64,000 nt of DNA, taken from Acidobacteriota bacterium (GTDB taxonomy: Bacteria; Acidobacteriota; Blastocatellia; RBC074). This document shows, in pieces, positions 54,293 through 63,651 of the stretch. The stretch spans positions 142,769 to 206,768 of the forward strand of contig JACPYM010000117.1 of assembly GCA_016196035.1 (NCBI GenBank), written 5' to 3'. Numbering within the stretch: the first letter of the stretch is position 1; each line of letters begins with the position of its first letter. The translations under genes were made by a program, and so were the position numbers. The notes under the pieces are model-generated. The model saw nothing but the letters and a program-made list of their open reading frames with translations. It was not told where the DNA came from and ran no database searches.

Positions 54293-54703
54293 TTACGGCG
54301 CTCTGACACGCCTGGCGTAGAACCAGAGCGCCGTGACGGCTACACCCAGCGAGGCCACTAGCCCCAACCAGTACCAAGCCGTCCAAAAAGTCGCGACCAA
54401 GCCCGACGACCCGACCTCGCCATGCTCGTGACCCATCAACCAAGCGCTCAACCCACCACCCACCATTCCACTCAGCGCCGAGAGCGCAGGCGTTCGTTCA
54501 GAAATCGCGGGAGCCAATCCCAGCGCAAGGACAGTGAGCATCAACAAGGGCACCAGCCAAAGCACACGGTCACCCTCACGCGCCAACTCAAAGCCGCTCA
54601 CCGAATCTTTCGCGCCCAAGCAACTCACCTGCACCCACGGCAGAAAAAAGCAGATCAGCACGAACAAGGCCAAACTTAGATTTGTTCGCTTCGTTTTCCC
54701 CAT
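54293..54703 (-). CDS. Small four-helix membrane protein
   Basis: 136 residues. Hydrophobic segments: LALFVLICFFLPWVQVSCLG (about 10-29), LWLVPLLMLTVLALGLAPA, ALSALSGMVGGGLSAWLMG and WYWLGLVASLGVAVTALWFY. It carries a central loop with GHEHGEVGSSG. It precedes mlaE by 64 bases on the same strand, so it may belong to the same envelope operon. No family recognised. Confidence 0.62.
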   Translation of the reverse strand: MGKTKRTNLSLALFVLICFFLPWVQVSCLGAKDSVSGFELAREGDRVLWLVPLLMLTVLALGLAPAISERTPALSALSGMVGGGLSAWLMGHEHGEVGSSGLVATFWTAWYWLGLVASLGVAVTALWFYARRVRAP

Positions 54704-54738
54704 CCCACCCTTTTGCGGTCTTTTTCAAACCGCCGCTA

Positions 54739-54981
54739 TCACTCAATGGAGGCAACGGGGGCAACGGGGGTTGTCGCCGGAAACTCTTTTGGTTGGCCCA
54801 GCACCAACATCGCCAGCGGGATGGTGCTGATGGCTCCAACCAGCGCAAGTGTCCAGCCCACGGCGCGCCGCTGTTCGTCGCTTAGACTTCCGGCCAGCAA
54901 CAAACCAAGCCCAGCCCCCAACATCCCACGTGTCCCAGCAATCAAGGCGACCACGGGCAACGTCAGTTTTCTCTCTTTCAT
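54739..54981 (-). CDS. Small two-helix membrane protein
   Basis: 80 residues from the ATG at 54981 (AAAGGAGGGTC upstream). Two hydrophobic segments: LPVVALIAGTRGMLGAGLGLLLAGS and GWTLALVGAISTIPLAMLVLG. The Gly-rich first segment (GTRGMLGAGLGLLLAG) recalls small inner-membrane proteins. Function unknown. It is transcribed with the next gene downstream toward the Mla operon. Confidence 0.62.
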   Translation of the reverse strand: MKERKLTLPVVALIAGTRGMLGAGLGLLLAGSLSDEQRRAVGWTLALVGAISTIPLAMLVLGQPKEFPATTPVAPVASIE

Positions 54982-55006
54982 GACCCTCCTTTGACGAGCA
55001 ATGAGC

Positions 55007-55115
55007 CTAGTACTCCATCAAGCTGAAAATGAGGGATGTAGGGCGGGATTAAATCCCGCCCTACATCCCGGATGCGCTCTCAGCATCCATCACTTACAGC
55101 TTGATGGAGTACTAG
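55007..55115. mobile_element. 109-bp element with perfect 19-bp terminal inverted repeats
   Basis: CTAGTACTCCATCAAGCTG (55007-55025) is the exact complement of CAGCTTGATGGAGTACTAG (55097-55115). An inner perfect stem is GATGTAGGGCGGGATT / AATCCCGCCCTACATC. No coding content. The ends carry CTAG, so a TA-type duplication cannot be told from the end itself. Non-autonomous MITE or attenuator. Confidence 0.76.
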
Positions 55116-55121
55116 CGCGCG

Positions 55122-55565
55122 CTACGGCACAGTCGGGTAATAGGGATAACGCGGAGAGGTGTAACCCGCGCCCCAATACGGCTCATAACCGTAGTATTCG
55201 TAGATGTTGGTCAAGAATCGCGCATCCACCAGTTCAGGTGAAAACCGTGGCGCGCCTGCCACGTGCGCGCGCGTGCGGTCAATGCGCAACTCGTCTGCCT
55301 TGACGCTGGTGATGGCATCCACGGGCAGCAGGAACTTGGTATCCCCCAAACCGAGAAAGCCGCCCGCAGAGATTTCCAGAAAGCGGACTTTTTCTTCGCC
55401 CTGATCCACGAACAGGTCATCCACTTTGCCAAGCTCCTCGCCGTTGCTGTCCACGACTTTGCGGCGGCGGATGTCTTGGGCACCGTCGGCGAAAGTCAGA
55501 TTCGAATCGCTCATCCTGATCAGCAGCGCTTTTTCATCTACTTTTTTTGCTTTTGCTTTTGCCAT
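55122..55565 (-). CDS. PRC-barrel domain protein
   Basis: 147 residues from the ATG at 55565 (GAAGGAGGAAC upstream; the longer frame to 55652 lacks it). PRC-barrel core: DIRRRKVVDSNGEELGKVDDLFVDQGEEKVRFLEISAGGFLGLGDTKFLLPVDAI. The C-terminus is Tyr/Pro-rich (YEYYGYEPYWGAGYTSPRYPYYPTVP), likely disordered and surface-exposed. A basic N-terminal stretch MAKAKAKKVDEK. PRC-barrels bind partners in ribosome maturation or stress adaptation; the role here is unknown. It heads the minus-strand run. Confidence 0.8.
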   Translation of the reverse strand: MAKAKAKKVDEKALLIRMSDSNLTFADGAQDIRRRKVVDSNGEELGKVDDLFVDQGEEKVRFLEISAGGFLGLGDTKFLLPVDAITSVKADELRIDRTRAHVAGAPRFSPELVDARFLTNIYEYYGYEPYWGAGYTSPRYPYYPTVP

Positions 55566-56147
55566 TGTTCCTCCTTCGTAAAATGGAACACGCTTGCTCC
55601 ATGCGGGTTTTGGATTTGGTTTCCGTTCGCGCTGTTCTCCCCGTTTCATCAATCTAGCTCAATGCATAGTGCCCCCCTCCTTACTCACTGCCCAATTCAC
55701 CTTCTCAATCTGTTGCTATCTCGGCCACACCCTCTTAACGAGCAACCCCCATTCCACATAGGTTTTCCGGTCTTCAGCAGAGTTTTGCCGAGAAAGTGAA
55801 TGCTTTTCTTGCAACCAGATGAATGGCCAAAGTACAGGTTTGTTTTATGGAGCGACGTTATCCTGTGACATTGGCTTTTACTCTGCTGCCAACAGCGGTT
55901 GACTAAAAATGGCTATCAACAGAACTGCCGTAGCGCGATTGTGTGACGGGTAATTCCGTGCTGACGAGATCGGTTTCAGTTCAGTAGGCAGCCTTCCGAC
56001 TATTCCGTTATTTCTGTTTGTCCCGTAATCTCGCTCCCATTGATTCATTGCCAAAGCACTTTGTCAGTCAACCGACTTTCATTGCAGGCGCGGTTGCGTA
56101 AAATCGGTTCCGGCATTTAATCCCGTAACGAGCAATGAGGAGGACTT
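55566..56147. other. Intergenic region, no gene seen
   Basis: Between the divergent PRC-barrel and msrB genes. It holds AT-rich stretches and no coding frame with a ribosome site. No strong palindrome, tRNA or terminator was recognised. Confidence 0.6.
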
Positions 56148-56666
56148 ATGCAACGAAGAACATTCACATTGGCCTTGTGTGGTATCGCAGGCAATCGTGC
56201 GCTGGCATTCGCGCTGCCGCAAAAACCCGCCGCCAAATCGGCCAAGCCGGAGAAAGGCAAAATCGTGGTTGAACGGATCGAAAAGACTGAGGCGGAGTGG
56301 CGGCAAATTCTGACGCCGGAGCAATATCATGTAATGCGTGAGAAAGGCACCGAGCGCGCCTTTACCGGAGCCTATTGGAAGAACCACGACAAAGGCACGT
56401 ATCTGTGCGCCGCCTGCGGGTTGGAGCTATTCAGTTCCAAAGAGAAATTCGATTCGGGCACGGGCTGGCCGAGTTATTGGAAGCCGGCGGCAAAGGAATA
56501 CGTCAAGACCGAGACCGACAACAGCCTGGGCATGCAACGCTTCGAGGTGATGTGCGCCCGTTGCGGCGCGCATCTGGGGCACGTGTTTGATGATGGGCCG
56601 CAACCGACCGGCTTGCGCTATTGCATCAATTCGGTGTCGCTGAAGTTCGTCAAAGAAGCGCCGTAG
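56148..56666 (+). CDS. msrB: Peptide methionine (R)-sulfoxide reductase, exported
   Basis: 172 residues. It reduces methionine-R-sulfoxide in proteins. Catalytic Cys159 in [10 protein letters not shown]. Zinc ligands Cys87, Cys90, Cys136 and Cys139 (LCAACG and MCARCG). Other signatures: [14 protein letters not shown] and [10 protein letters not shown]. An N-terminal hydrophobic segment ([20 protein letters not shown], with an RR pair) suggests export to the envelope. The ATG has AGGAGG upstream. Confidence 0.95.
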   Translation: MQRRTFTLALCGIAGNRALAFALPQKPAAKSAKPEKGKIVVERIEKTEAEWRQILTPEQYHVMREKGTERAFTGAYWKNHDKGTYLCAACGLELFSSKEKFDSGTGWPSYWKPAAKEYVKTETDNSLGMQRFEVMCARCGAHLGHVFDDGPQPTGLRYCINSVSLKFVKEAP

Positions 56667-56706
56667 GAAGTGCGCTACGGAAAGCCAACTCATCGTTTGG
56701 CGGCAG

Positions 56707-56800
56707 CATTCTCCATTCTTCATTCTCAATTCTCTGGCAGAGGGCACCGCAAAAACGGCGGATCATCTGCGCCAGAATGAAGAATGGAGAATGAAGAATG
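56707..56800. repeat. Inverted ATTCTCCATTCTTCA repeat after msrB
   Basis: CATTCTCCATTCTTCATTCT (56707-56726) pairs perfectly with its complement at 56774-56793. It lies between the convergent msrB and C25 peptidase genes, so may be a shared transcript end. Confidence 0.6.
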
Positions 56801-56816
56801 CCCAGCAGTCATTTCT

Positions 56817-59800
56817 TCAGCGCCGTGCGTAAATGCTCATCGTCGGATCGCCGAAGAGCAGATAAGTGTTGCGCACGTCCTGATCCAAGGTTGCCGTCCG
56901 CGCCACCAGCATGGCCTCGCCCAGCGTCAGCCCTTTCCCAAACAAGCTCTGATACAACGCCAGATTGAACGCCTGCTGCGGCCCGGCTGAATTCAACCCG
57001 CTTGAGGCAATCACGCCAAACGCGCCGCCCACTGGATTCAACAAGACGGCTTCGGCCAAGCTCTGTTGTTGCGGATCGGTGAAGTAGCCGTTCAGACAGG
57101 TCGTCATCACGAATAAACCCGCCGTCGCATTGGTCAGGGCCGCCGCGTCCTGGGCGCGCAACAGGCCGTCGCCCGTCCAGACTTGCGTCGAACCGTGGCC
57201 CAGCCAGTTCACCACCAGCGGCTTGGCGAGGTTGATGCTGTTGACGATTTGCCCACGCAACTGTTCGGGCGCACCGTCATTGCGATTGATGAATTGTTTG
57301 GGCATCAGCGCGGGCAAGGCGTCGGCTAGGCGTTCGCTGAGCGTTTTGAAATTGACGCCTTCGGTCGTGCGGTCAGCAACGAACAGCGCGTTGCGCGGCG
57401 TGGTGGGTATTTTGAACGCCAGGATTTTATTGATCACGGCGTCGGCTTGCGCTGCCGTGCGCACCGGCAAGCGCCCCAAAGCCAGATCAGATACGCCGTC
57501 ATCATTGGTATCGGCCAGCCAGCTATCCTGGGCCGTCTCAAAATAGCGGGTCGTCCCCATCTTCGTCGGCACGAAATCGGTTTCCACATTGGCCGGACTA
57601 TTGTTCAGGTAGTTGCGAGGGTCGCTGGTCGCATCACCAAGCAAGAGCGCAAACCCCGGTTTCACCAGCCAACGCGCGCGCCCCCAGGCCAACAGGCTTT
57701 TGATGGCCTGCGGCGAATGCTGGCCGTAGGTGAATTCATCATAGGCGTCTTCGACATCCACGAGGGCGACGCGCATTTCAGTCGAACGGCGCGCGGCCAG
57801 CCGGTTGGCGGCGGCCATGAAATCGCGATGCGTGATGATGACCAAATCCGCCGCGTGTGTGACGGCCCGCCAATTCGACGGTTGATTCAGCTTCACGGCG
57901 GCGACGCGTTCGAGTTGCGTTGGCGCCAGCGCCAGATAGGTCGCCCCCGCCCCGCTTTGCAACCCGAAGCCGTAATTATTGCCCGCGCCTTGCGGCGTAA
58001 TGGTCAATTCGCGCATGTCGCCGGACGTGCGGCCCAGTTCAAACAGGCGTATGCCGGGCGTGCTAAAGCCACTGATGAAGGCCGACTGGCCCGCCCCCAG
58101 ACTGAACCGCAGCAAGTCCCCGTCGGCCACGAAGCGGCGCGGATAGCTGAGGCGCAGGCTCGCACTCAGGCTGACGTCGCTCGCGCCCGCCGCCGCCAGC
58201 AGCCGCACGTCATTCACGCCGTCGCGCAAAACATCGGCCGGAACAGGGTAGGTCGCGACCTGCCGTTGTTTGCCATAAAAGTTGGCCGTGCCCAGCACGC
58301 GGCCATTGAATTCGATGCTGACCACGTGCGTCTGATCGGTCACGCCTTGCAAGGCCACTTCCAACGTCGCCGGCGGCGCGCCTTGCCGTTGGACAAAGCG
58401 CGTCGTCAATTGCTGGGTCACACCGCTGGCATTGACCACCGGGCCAAACCAGTTTTCGGCCTCGCCGTTGAGCAAGCCTGAAAAGTAAATCAGCTTGTCT
58501 TGGCGCTCGACCGTCGAAAGGAAACTGGTGGTCGAAGGCGCATTGCTCACCAGCGCGGCTTGCACGTTCATCCGCCGGCCCGTTTGCTGGCCGACCGCCA
58601 ACCAGTAAACGCGCGTGTCGGTATCGGGCGTGTCCAACGCCTGGCCGTAAAATTCGATGAATTCGACGCCGTTGCCCTGGCCTTTCACCGTGAGGGGCAC
58701 TTCGGCGCCGTCGGCGAAAAGCTGCAACAATTGCGGATTGACGGCGATGTTAAAGCCCGCCGCCTGCAATTCCGCCGCCGTCACGCGATACCAGCCGTTT
58801 TTGCGCACGTAGAGTTTGGCCGCGCTTTGATTGGGCAAGACCCACGCCGCCGCAATCCCCGGCGCTGGCACTGCGGATGAACTGGCTAACGCCTCGATGC
58901 GCGTGGTTTGGTTGGCATCGAGCGGGTTGGCAGCACCCGCCGCCAACGTTGCGTATTCGATTTGTGCCGGATGATTCGCGCTCGCGTTCAAATCGTCCAA
59001 CAGCGGTGAGCGTTGCGCGGACGGCGCGGTACCCGTCTCGCTACCCGACGCCGCAGTGGCGGCAAAAACCGGCCCATACCAGGCGCGGCTGCCGTCCACA
59101 TCCAGCGCTTCCAGCCAGTAAGGCACACCGGCAGCGCCGCGCGGATCCGTCCAGGTATAGGTGTTCCCCGCCGTCAGCGGCGCGCGCGCGCCCGCCAGCA
59201 AAGCCGAACCGGCAATCAGCGCCGGGTTGACTTGCATGCGCTTGCCATTCTCTTCGCGGTACACGTTGAAGCCGAGATGGCCGACTTCAAAGCCCGTGCC
59301 CCATTGCAGCGTGACGCCGCTGCCAGTTTGGCCCGCCGCCGCACGCGCCGGGGTCGAGCCCGCTTGCGCACTTGCCGAAAAGCCCGTCAAGCGCACCGCC
59401 AGCGGTGAGCTATTCTGAAAGCCGAAATCTATTTGCAGATTGTCGCTCACATCGCCGTTGGTGCCGTGCGCGCCGTTGCCAGTGCTGGTGAAATCGGGTT
59501 CGGCGGTCGGTTGCGAAGCCGGGCCGAGGGTGAAAGCTGGGCTGAGGACGCCGATGCTGGTGTATTCGGCATTGGTCGTGGGGTCTACGCCATTGTCGCG
59601 TTGATCGGTGCCGCTGGTGACGCCGGTGCTGCTGTAATAGCCGAGCAATGCACCGCCACTGTTGAAATTGACGGCATTGATGCGCACTTTGTAAACGCCC
59701 GCGCTCACGCTATCGAAGCGGTAATAGCCGCTACTATTCGTCGTCGTCGTGCGCGGTGTGGATAACGAATTGCCGCTGCTGTCCACGAGTTCGACGGTGA

Positions 59801-62800
59801 CGTTGTTGACGCCGCTTTCGGTGACATCCAGGACGCGGTCGTTGCTGGTGTCGAACCAAACCCGGTTGCCGACCGAATAACTGGTTGTCGCCGCACTGAA
59901 ACCGAAATCAAACGTGTGATCGTTGACGCCGTAAGCGCCCGTCGTCAGGGCGATGACCGCCGTTGTGCTCGAGAGCGTCGCGTCGGAATCGCGCGCGTCG
60001 CCGTTGGTGCTGGCGTCGGTGTTCGCTGTCACCAGATTGTTCGCGCCCAAGGCCGCCTGCTTGCTGCCGCCGGAAGCATTGGGAATGCGGATTTCGTAAG
60101 CGGTGGTGGGGTTGACTGCGTACTGACAGGCAGGGACGTAGGTGATGGACAAGAGTGGGGCCTGCGCCGTGTTGTCGTCATACGAGGTTGAAGTCCGCAA
60201 CCCCGTATTCGCGACGTTACGCGAAATAAAGATATTGAGCGCGTTGCCGCTCGCCCAACCGCCCTGATTGACGATCTCCTGCACGACACTGGCGAAGTCG
60301 GGCGTCGTCGCGTTGGTCGTCGCGCCCGCCGTCCAGGCTCCGATGCTCGTCCAGTTGACCGAGGCCGAGGTTTTGGTGCGCCCGGACAAATTGGCATTGG
60401 TCGCGGCAAAGGTCGTGGCGTTCGTCGCCAGTTCACCTTTGATATTGAAGTCCGTGGTGCCGCCGGAAGTAGTGGCAAACGCGGTGAATTGAATGGTCGC
60501 GCTTGTAATGGTCGCGCCATTGGGGATCGTTAGACCGGCAAAGCGCATGCCGATGTCCCGGTCAACGCTGCTGCCATCGCGGCCCATCCGCAAGCCGTTA
60601 CCCGCGTTATTCGTCGTGACGGCGGTTGTCGCCGTGCGTTCGGTTGCATCATCCGAACTGGCTGAAACGCGGCTGGTGATGGTCGTCGAGCCACAAGAAT
60701 ACGTGAGCATGTTGGTATTGCTTGCGCCGCCGAAATAGTAATTGCCGCTGCTGTCTGTCGTCGCGGTGCCGACCTGCGTGTCAACCGAACCGTTGCTGTC
60801 AGTGTCGGCCCAGAGTTGCACGCTGACATTCTGGATGCCGTTCTCACCGGGGTCTTGGATGCCGTTGGCGTTCGTGTCAGTCCAGACGCGGTTGCCGAGT
60901 TGCAGCGGCGCCGGATCGCTGCCAGCCGTTAAATCGCCAAACCCGTTCGCCTTGGAAAAGGTGCTGGTATCGGTGCTGTCATACACGCGCGCGAGTTTGG
61001 CAATGAGGCCCGTGGTTTTGTTAAACCAGCGCAACCCGCCAGAGTATCCGCCATCATCCGAACTGCCGTCGGTCACCAGATAGATGGGGTCGAAAACAAC
61101 GCTCAGCAAGTCTGGAAACCCCGGCAGTTGCGTCAATCCGCCCAAGGTCACTTCGTCGTGCCCGAGCGTCCCGGCGGGCGCAATCGTGGACGAGCGCCAT
61201 TCATCGCGGAAGAAGTATTCGCCCCCGCCCAGACCCTGGCTATTGCCCGCGCCGCCCGTCGCCGCGCCGCCGCCACAGGCCGCGTTGCTTTCCAGCGTCC
61301 AGCCGCTGCTCGGATTGCCGCAAGCCAGGATCAGATCGCCAGCCGAATCGCCTTGATACAAGGTGGTGTCGGCGGGGTTGTCGTGGGCATTGTTGCCATA
61401 TTGATCGCCTGCACGATCACGCAAACCGAGATACATATTGCCATCGTTATCAAAGGCCAAATCCGACAACATCGGTTGCGGATACCCAGTTTCAGCGAGC
61501 GACCCGCTGAGCCGTGTAAAGGTCGTGACCCAGGGATTCCAAGTCGCGTTCGGCGTTGGTGAGCCAAACATGTGCAACTTGCCACGCGCATAGTTGAGTT
61601 GAAAATTCACCACCGGCGACGCGCCAAACGCCAGGGTGCTGGGATTGACCTTATAAACATAAGTCCGCATGTTCGCCGGCGTCGCCGGCGTGCTCTCAGC
61701 CGAACAAACCATGCCGACATAAAGCTGGCTGCGATAGTAACTCACCGCAAAAGGCCGCACATCGCCGCTGCTGGGGCAACTCGGCGGAGTGAGCGGGACG
61801 GCTTGCGAAGCGGCCACACTGCCGCCCGGTAAATTCAGCGCGTAAAGCGTGCGGTTCTCCAAATTCATCACGTAGAGCTTGCTCTGGTCTTCAGAAATCG
61901 CCAGGCCGCCCAGCGAAGTCTTGCCCACCGCATCCCAACCGGTGTTGCCATTATCCCGGTCGTAATCGGCGGTGTTATGTGAATTGGTTGTTGCGCTCGG
62001 CACTGTCAGCATGCTTACCACCGTGTTGGCCGTTGGATTGATCACATAGATCGCGCCCGCATCATCCGAATTGTTCAACGTGCTGTCGGCCCCCGGACCG
62101 AAGCCGGTATGCCTTTTGAAATACGCCGATGCATATAGCCGCCCTGTCGAACGCCGGTAAGCCATCCCCCAAGTCGCGCCCACCTGTGCATGTGTAACCG
62201 CAGTAGTGTGTGTGCCCGGCGAATCGTATTGCACATTGGTCGAACTGGGCACGGCGCCGTCTTGATAGCCCAAGCTGATGACCACTGGGTCGTTGGCCCG
62301 CGCCCCGTTGCTGGCGCCAAAGGTGTAACAACTCGTATACAGTTTGGGATTGTTCTGGCTGTAATCGGCGGGCCAGCTCAAGCCTAGATTGATGTTGCTG
62401 GAATTGCCATCCGCGACGAATTGCACAGTCGAACCCGCGCCCGTCCCAACAGCCGAGGGCTGATACCCGGCGGGCCAGTTGGTAAACTCGATGCGATACG
62501 GCCCTGTCCCGGTGGCCGCTAGCGAATAGGTGCCATTGCTCGCTGAGGTCGCCGAACCTTGCGCGACACCGCTGGCGTCGTAAGCAGTGATGGTCACGCC
62601 CTGGACGCCGCGATCAACGGCCTGCGCCACCGTGCCCGCGCCGGTGTTGGCGCTGGTCACGGTCGTATCCATGACACCGTTGGCGTTGTAATCAATAAAC
62701 ACGGTGCCGGTGATCGTGCCGGACAACGTTGCCAGCGGGGTGCGCCCCGCCGCCGCGCTGAACCGCCCTGCCAGCTTGCGCAGACCGGTTGCCGCCGCAG

Positions 62801-62996
62801 TCATGAAGGGCTGCGCACTGGCCGTCGTCCCGGCAGCCGCGCGACTTGCGGGAGTAGTCAACCAGCCACTCAGGCAAACCAGGAAAACAACCGGCAAGCC
62901 CCAGTGCGGCCAGCGGAAGCGTTTGACACTGTTGCGGCATAAGCCGGAAAAGCTGTCGGCGGTTTGCTTACGAAACGAATTTAGCGTGGTACCCAT
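56817..62996 (-). CDS. Large secreted C25 (gingipain-type) cysteine peptidase with SdrD-B domains
   Basis: 2059 residues from the ATG at 62996, with AAGGAG eight bases upstream (the frame to 63059 lacks a ribosome site). Signal/anchor near 30-50 (WPHWGLPVVFLVCLSGWLTT). Then an SdrD-B-like Ig module (TGTVFIDYNANGVMD), a long repeat region resembling a beta-propeller, a second (LGNRVWTDTNANGIQD) and third (VGNRVWFDTSNDRVLD) SdrD-B module, a fibronectin-like block (VYREENGKRMQVN), and a C-terminal C25 domain with catalytic His1934 in WLGHGS and Cys1967 in MTTCLNGYF. Likely surface-exposed or released protease, export route unknown. Confidence 0.86.
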   Translation of the reverse strand: MGTTLNSFRKQTADSFSGLCRNSVKRFRWPHWGLPVVFLVCLSGWLTTPASRAAAGTTASAQPFMTAAATGLRKLAGRFSAAAGRTPLATLSGTITGTVFIDYNANGVMDTTVTSANTGAGTVAQAVDRGVQGVTITAYDASGVAQGSATSASNGTYSLAATGTGPYRIEFTNWPAGYQPSAVGTGAGSTVQFVADGNSSNINLGLSWPADYSQNNPKLYTSCYTFGASNGARANDPVVISLGYQDGAVPSSTNVQYDSPGTHTTAVTHAQVGATWGMAYRRSTGRLYASAYFKRHTGFGPGADSTLNNSDDAGAIYVINPTANTVVSMLTVPSATTNSHNTADYDRDNGNTGWDAVGKTSLGGLAISEDQSKLYVMNLENRTLYALNLPGGSVAASQAVPLTPPSCPSSGDVRPFAVSYYRSQLYVGMVCSAESTPATPANMRTYVYKVNPSTLAFGASPVVNFQLNYARGKLHMFGSPTPNATWNPWVTTFTRLSGSLAETGYPQPMLSDLAFDNDGNMYLGLRDRAGDQYGNNAHDNPADTTLYQGDSAGDLILACGNPSSGWTLESNAACGGGAATGGAGNSQGLGGGEYFFRDEWRSSTIAPAGTLGHDEVTLGGLTQLPGFPDLLSVVFDPIYLVTDGSSDDGGYSGGLRWFNKTTGLIAKLARVYDSTDTSTFSKANGFGDLTAGSDPAPLQLGNRVWTDTNANGIQDPGENGIQNVSVQLWADTDSNGSVDTQVGTATTDSSGNYYFGGASNTNMLTYSCGSTTITSRVSASSDDATERTATTAVTTNNAGNGLRMGRDGSSVDRDIGMRFAGLTIPNGATITSATIQFTAFATTSGGTTDFNIKGELATNATTFAATNANLSGRTKTSASVNWTSIGAWTAGATTNATTPDFASVVQEIVNQGGWASGNALNIFISRNVANTGLRTSTSYDDNTAQAPLLSITYVPACQYAVNPTTAYEIRIPNASGGSKQAALGANNLVTANTDASTNGDARDSDATLSSTTAVIALTTGAYGVNDHTFDFGFSAATTSYSVGNRVWFDTSNDRVLDVTESGVNNVTVELVDSSGNSLSTPRTTTTNSSGYYRFDSVSAGVYKVRINAVNFNSGGALLGYYSSTGVTSGTDQRDNGVDPTTNAEYTSIGVLSPAFTLGPASQPTAEPDFTSTGNGAHGTNGDVSDNLQIDFGFQNSSPLAVRLTGFSASAQAGSTPARAAAGQTGSGVTLQWGTGFEVGHLGFNVYREENGKRMQVNPALIAGSALLAGARAPLTAGNTYTWTDPRGAAGVPYWLEALDVDGSRAWYGPVFAATAASGSETGTAPSAQRSPLLDDLNASANHPAQIEYATLAAGAANPLDANQTTRIEALASSSAVPAPGIAAAWVLPNQSAAKLYVRKNGWYRVTAAELQAAGFNIAVNPQLLQLFADGAEVPLTVKGQGNGVEFIEFYGQALDTPDTDTRVYWLAVGQQTGRRMNVQAALVSNAPSTTSFLSTVERQDKLIYFSGLLNGEAENWFGPVVNASGVTQQLTTRFVQRQGAPPATLEVALQGVTDQTHVVSIEFNGRVLGTANFYGKQRQVATYPVPADVLRDGVNDVRLLAAAGASDVSLSASLRLSYPRRFVADGDLLRFSLGAGQSAFISGFSTPGIRLFELGRTSGDMRELTITPQGAGNNYGFGLQSGAGATYLALAPTQLERVAAVKLNQPSNWRAVTHAADLVIITHRDFMAAANRLAARRSTEMRVALVDVEDAYDEFTYGQHSPQAIKSLLAWGRARWLVKPGFALLLGDATSDPRNYLNNSPANVETDFVPTKMGTTRYFETAQDSWLADTNDDGVSDLALGRLPVRTAAQADAVINKILAFKIPTTPRNALFVADRTTEGVNFKTLSERLADALPALMPKQFINRNDGAPEQLRGQIVNSINLAKPLVVNWLGHGSTQVWTGDGLLRAQDAAALTNATAGLFVMTTCLNGYFTDPQQQSLAEAVLLNPVGGAFGVIASSGLNSAGPQQAFNLALYQSLFGKGLTLGEAMLVARTATLDQDVRNTYLLFGDPTMSIYARR

Positions 62997-63651
62997 CACC
63001 AATCTCCTTCTTACTACCAATGTCCGTGCCTCACCGCCGTGCATACACCAGCGCCGCAAACCACTGCGGCGGCCGGGCAGTTAGTCCGGAATAAATTCAA
63101 CTCAAGTTAGATGCTGCTGGGAATGCCGATTCCGCTTCAGAATCGTTGGGAAGTGCGGCCAAGCCGGGCCTAAACAACCAGGTGTGTGAGTGGCTTAGAA
63201 CCTTGTGGATGAAGTTTGATTGTGCGGTAAAACTCTGCGCCGGTCTTCTCGCCTTGACCGGACTGTCCTGCCAACCTGCCAATAAAGCGTTGAATTGCGC
63301 GCTGCTTGCCGACGCTGGGAACCGCGTGTTTCAACTCAACTTTTAATCGGGAGCAGGAAAAAGAATGAAAAGCTGTGCTGGGGATGATGAGTGCAAGCTC
63401 GTCTTTTGCGGAATATCAACGGAGCAAAAAACGGCGTCATACTAGCGGCCCGTCTCTATAGCGTCAATGAAAAAATTTCCACGCCTCTTCCACACCCACG
63501 CCAGCCGTTGGCTTGCCGCCCGGCACGAAGGATAGTGAAACAGCGCTGGCCCGCTCGTCTCTGACCTGGCGACAAGCCAACTTTTGACCCGTCACTTGAT
63601 CAAAAGCAGGTAGGCCTTCAGCAGGTTGGCACCAACAGCCCTAATGCAGAC
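62997..63651. other. Intergenic region between tandem peptidase genes, no gene seen
   Basis: About 650 bases. No coding frame with a ribosome site, no tRNA and no clear hairpin were recognised. Confidence 0.55.
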
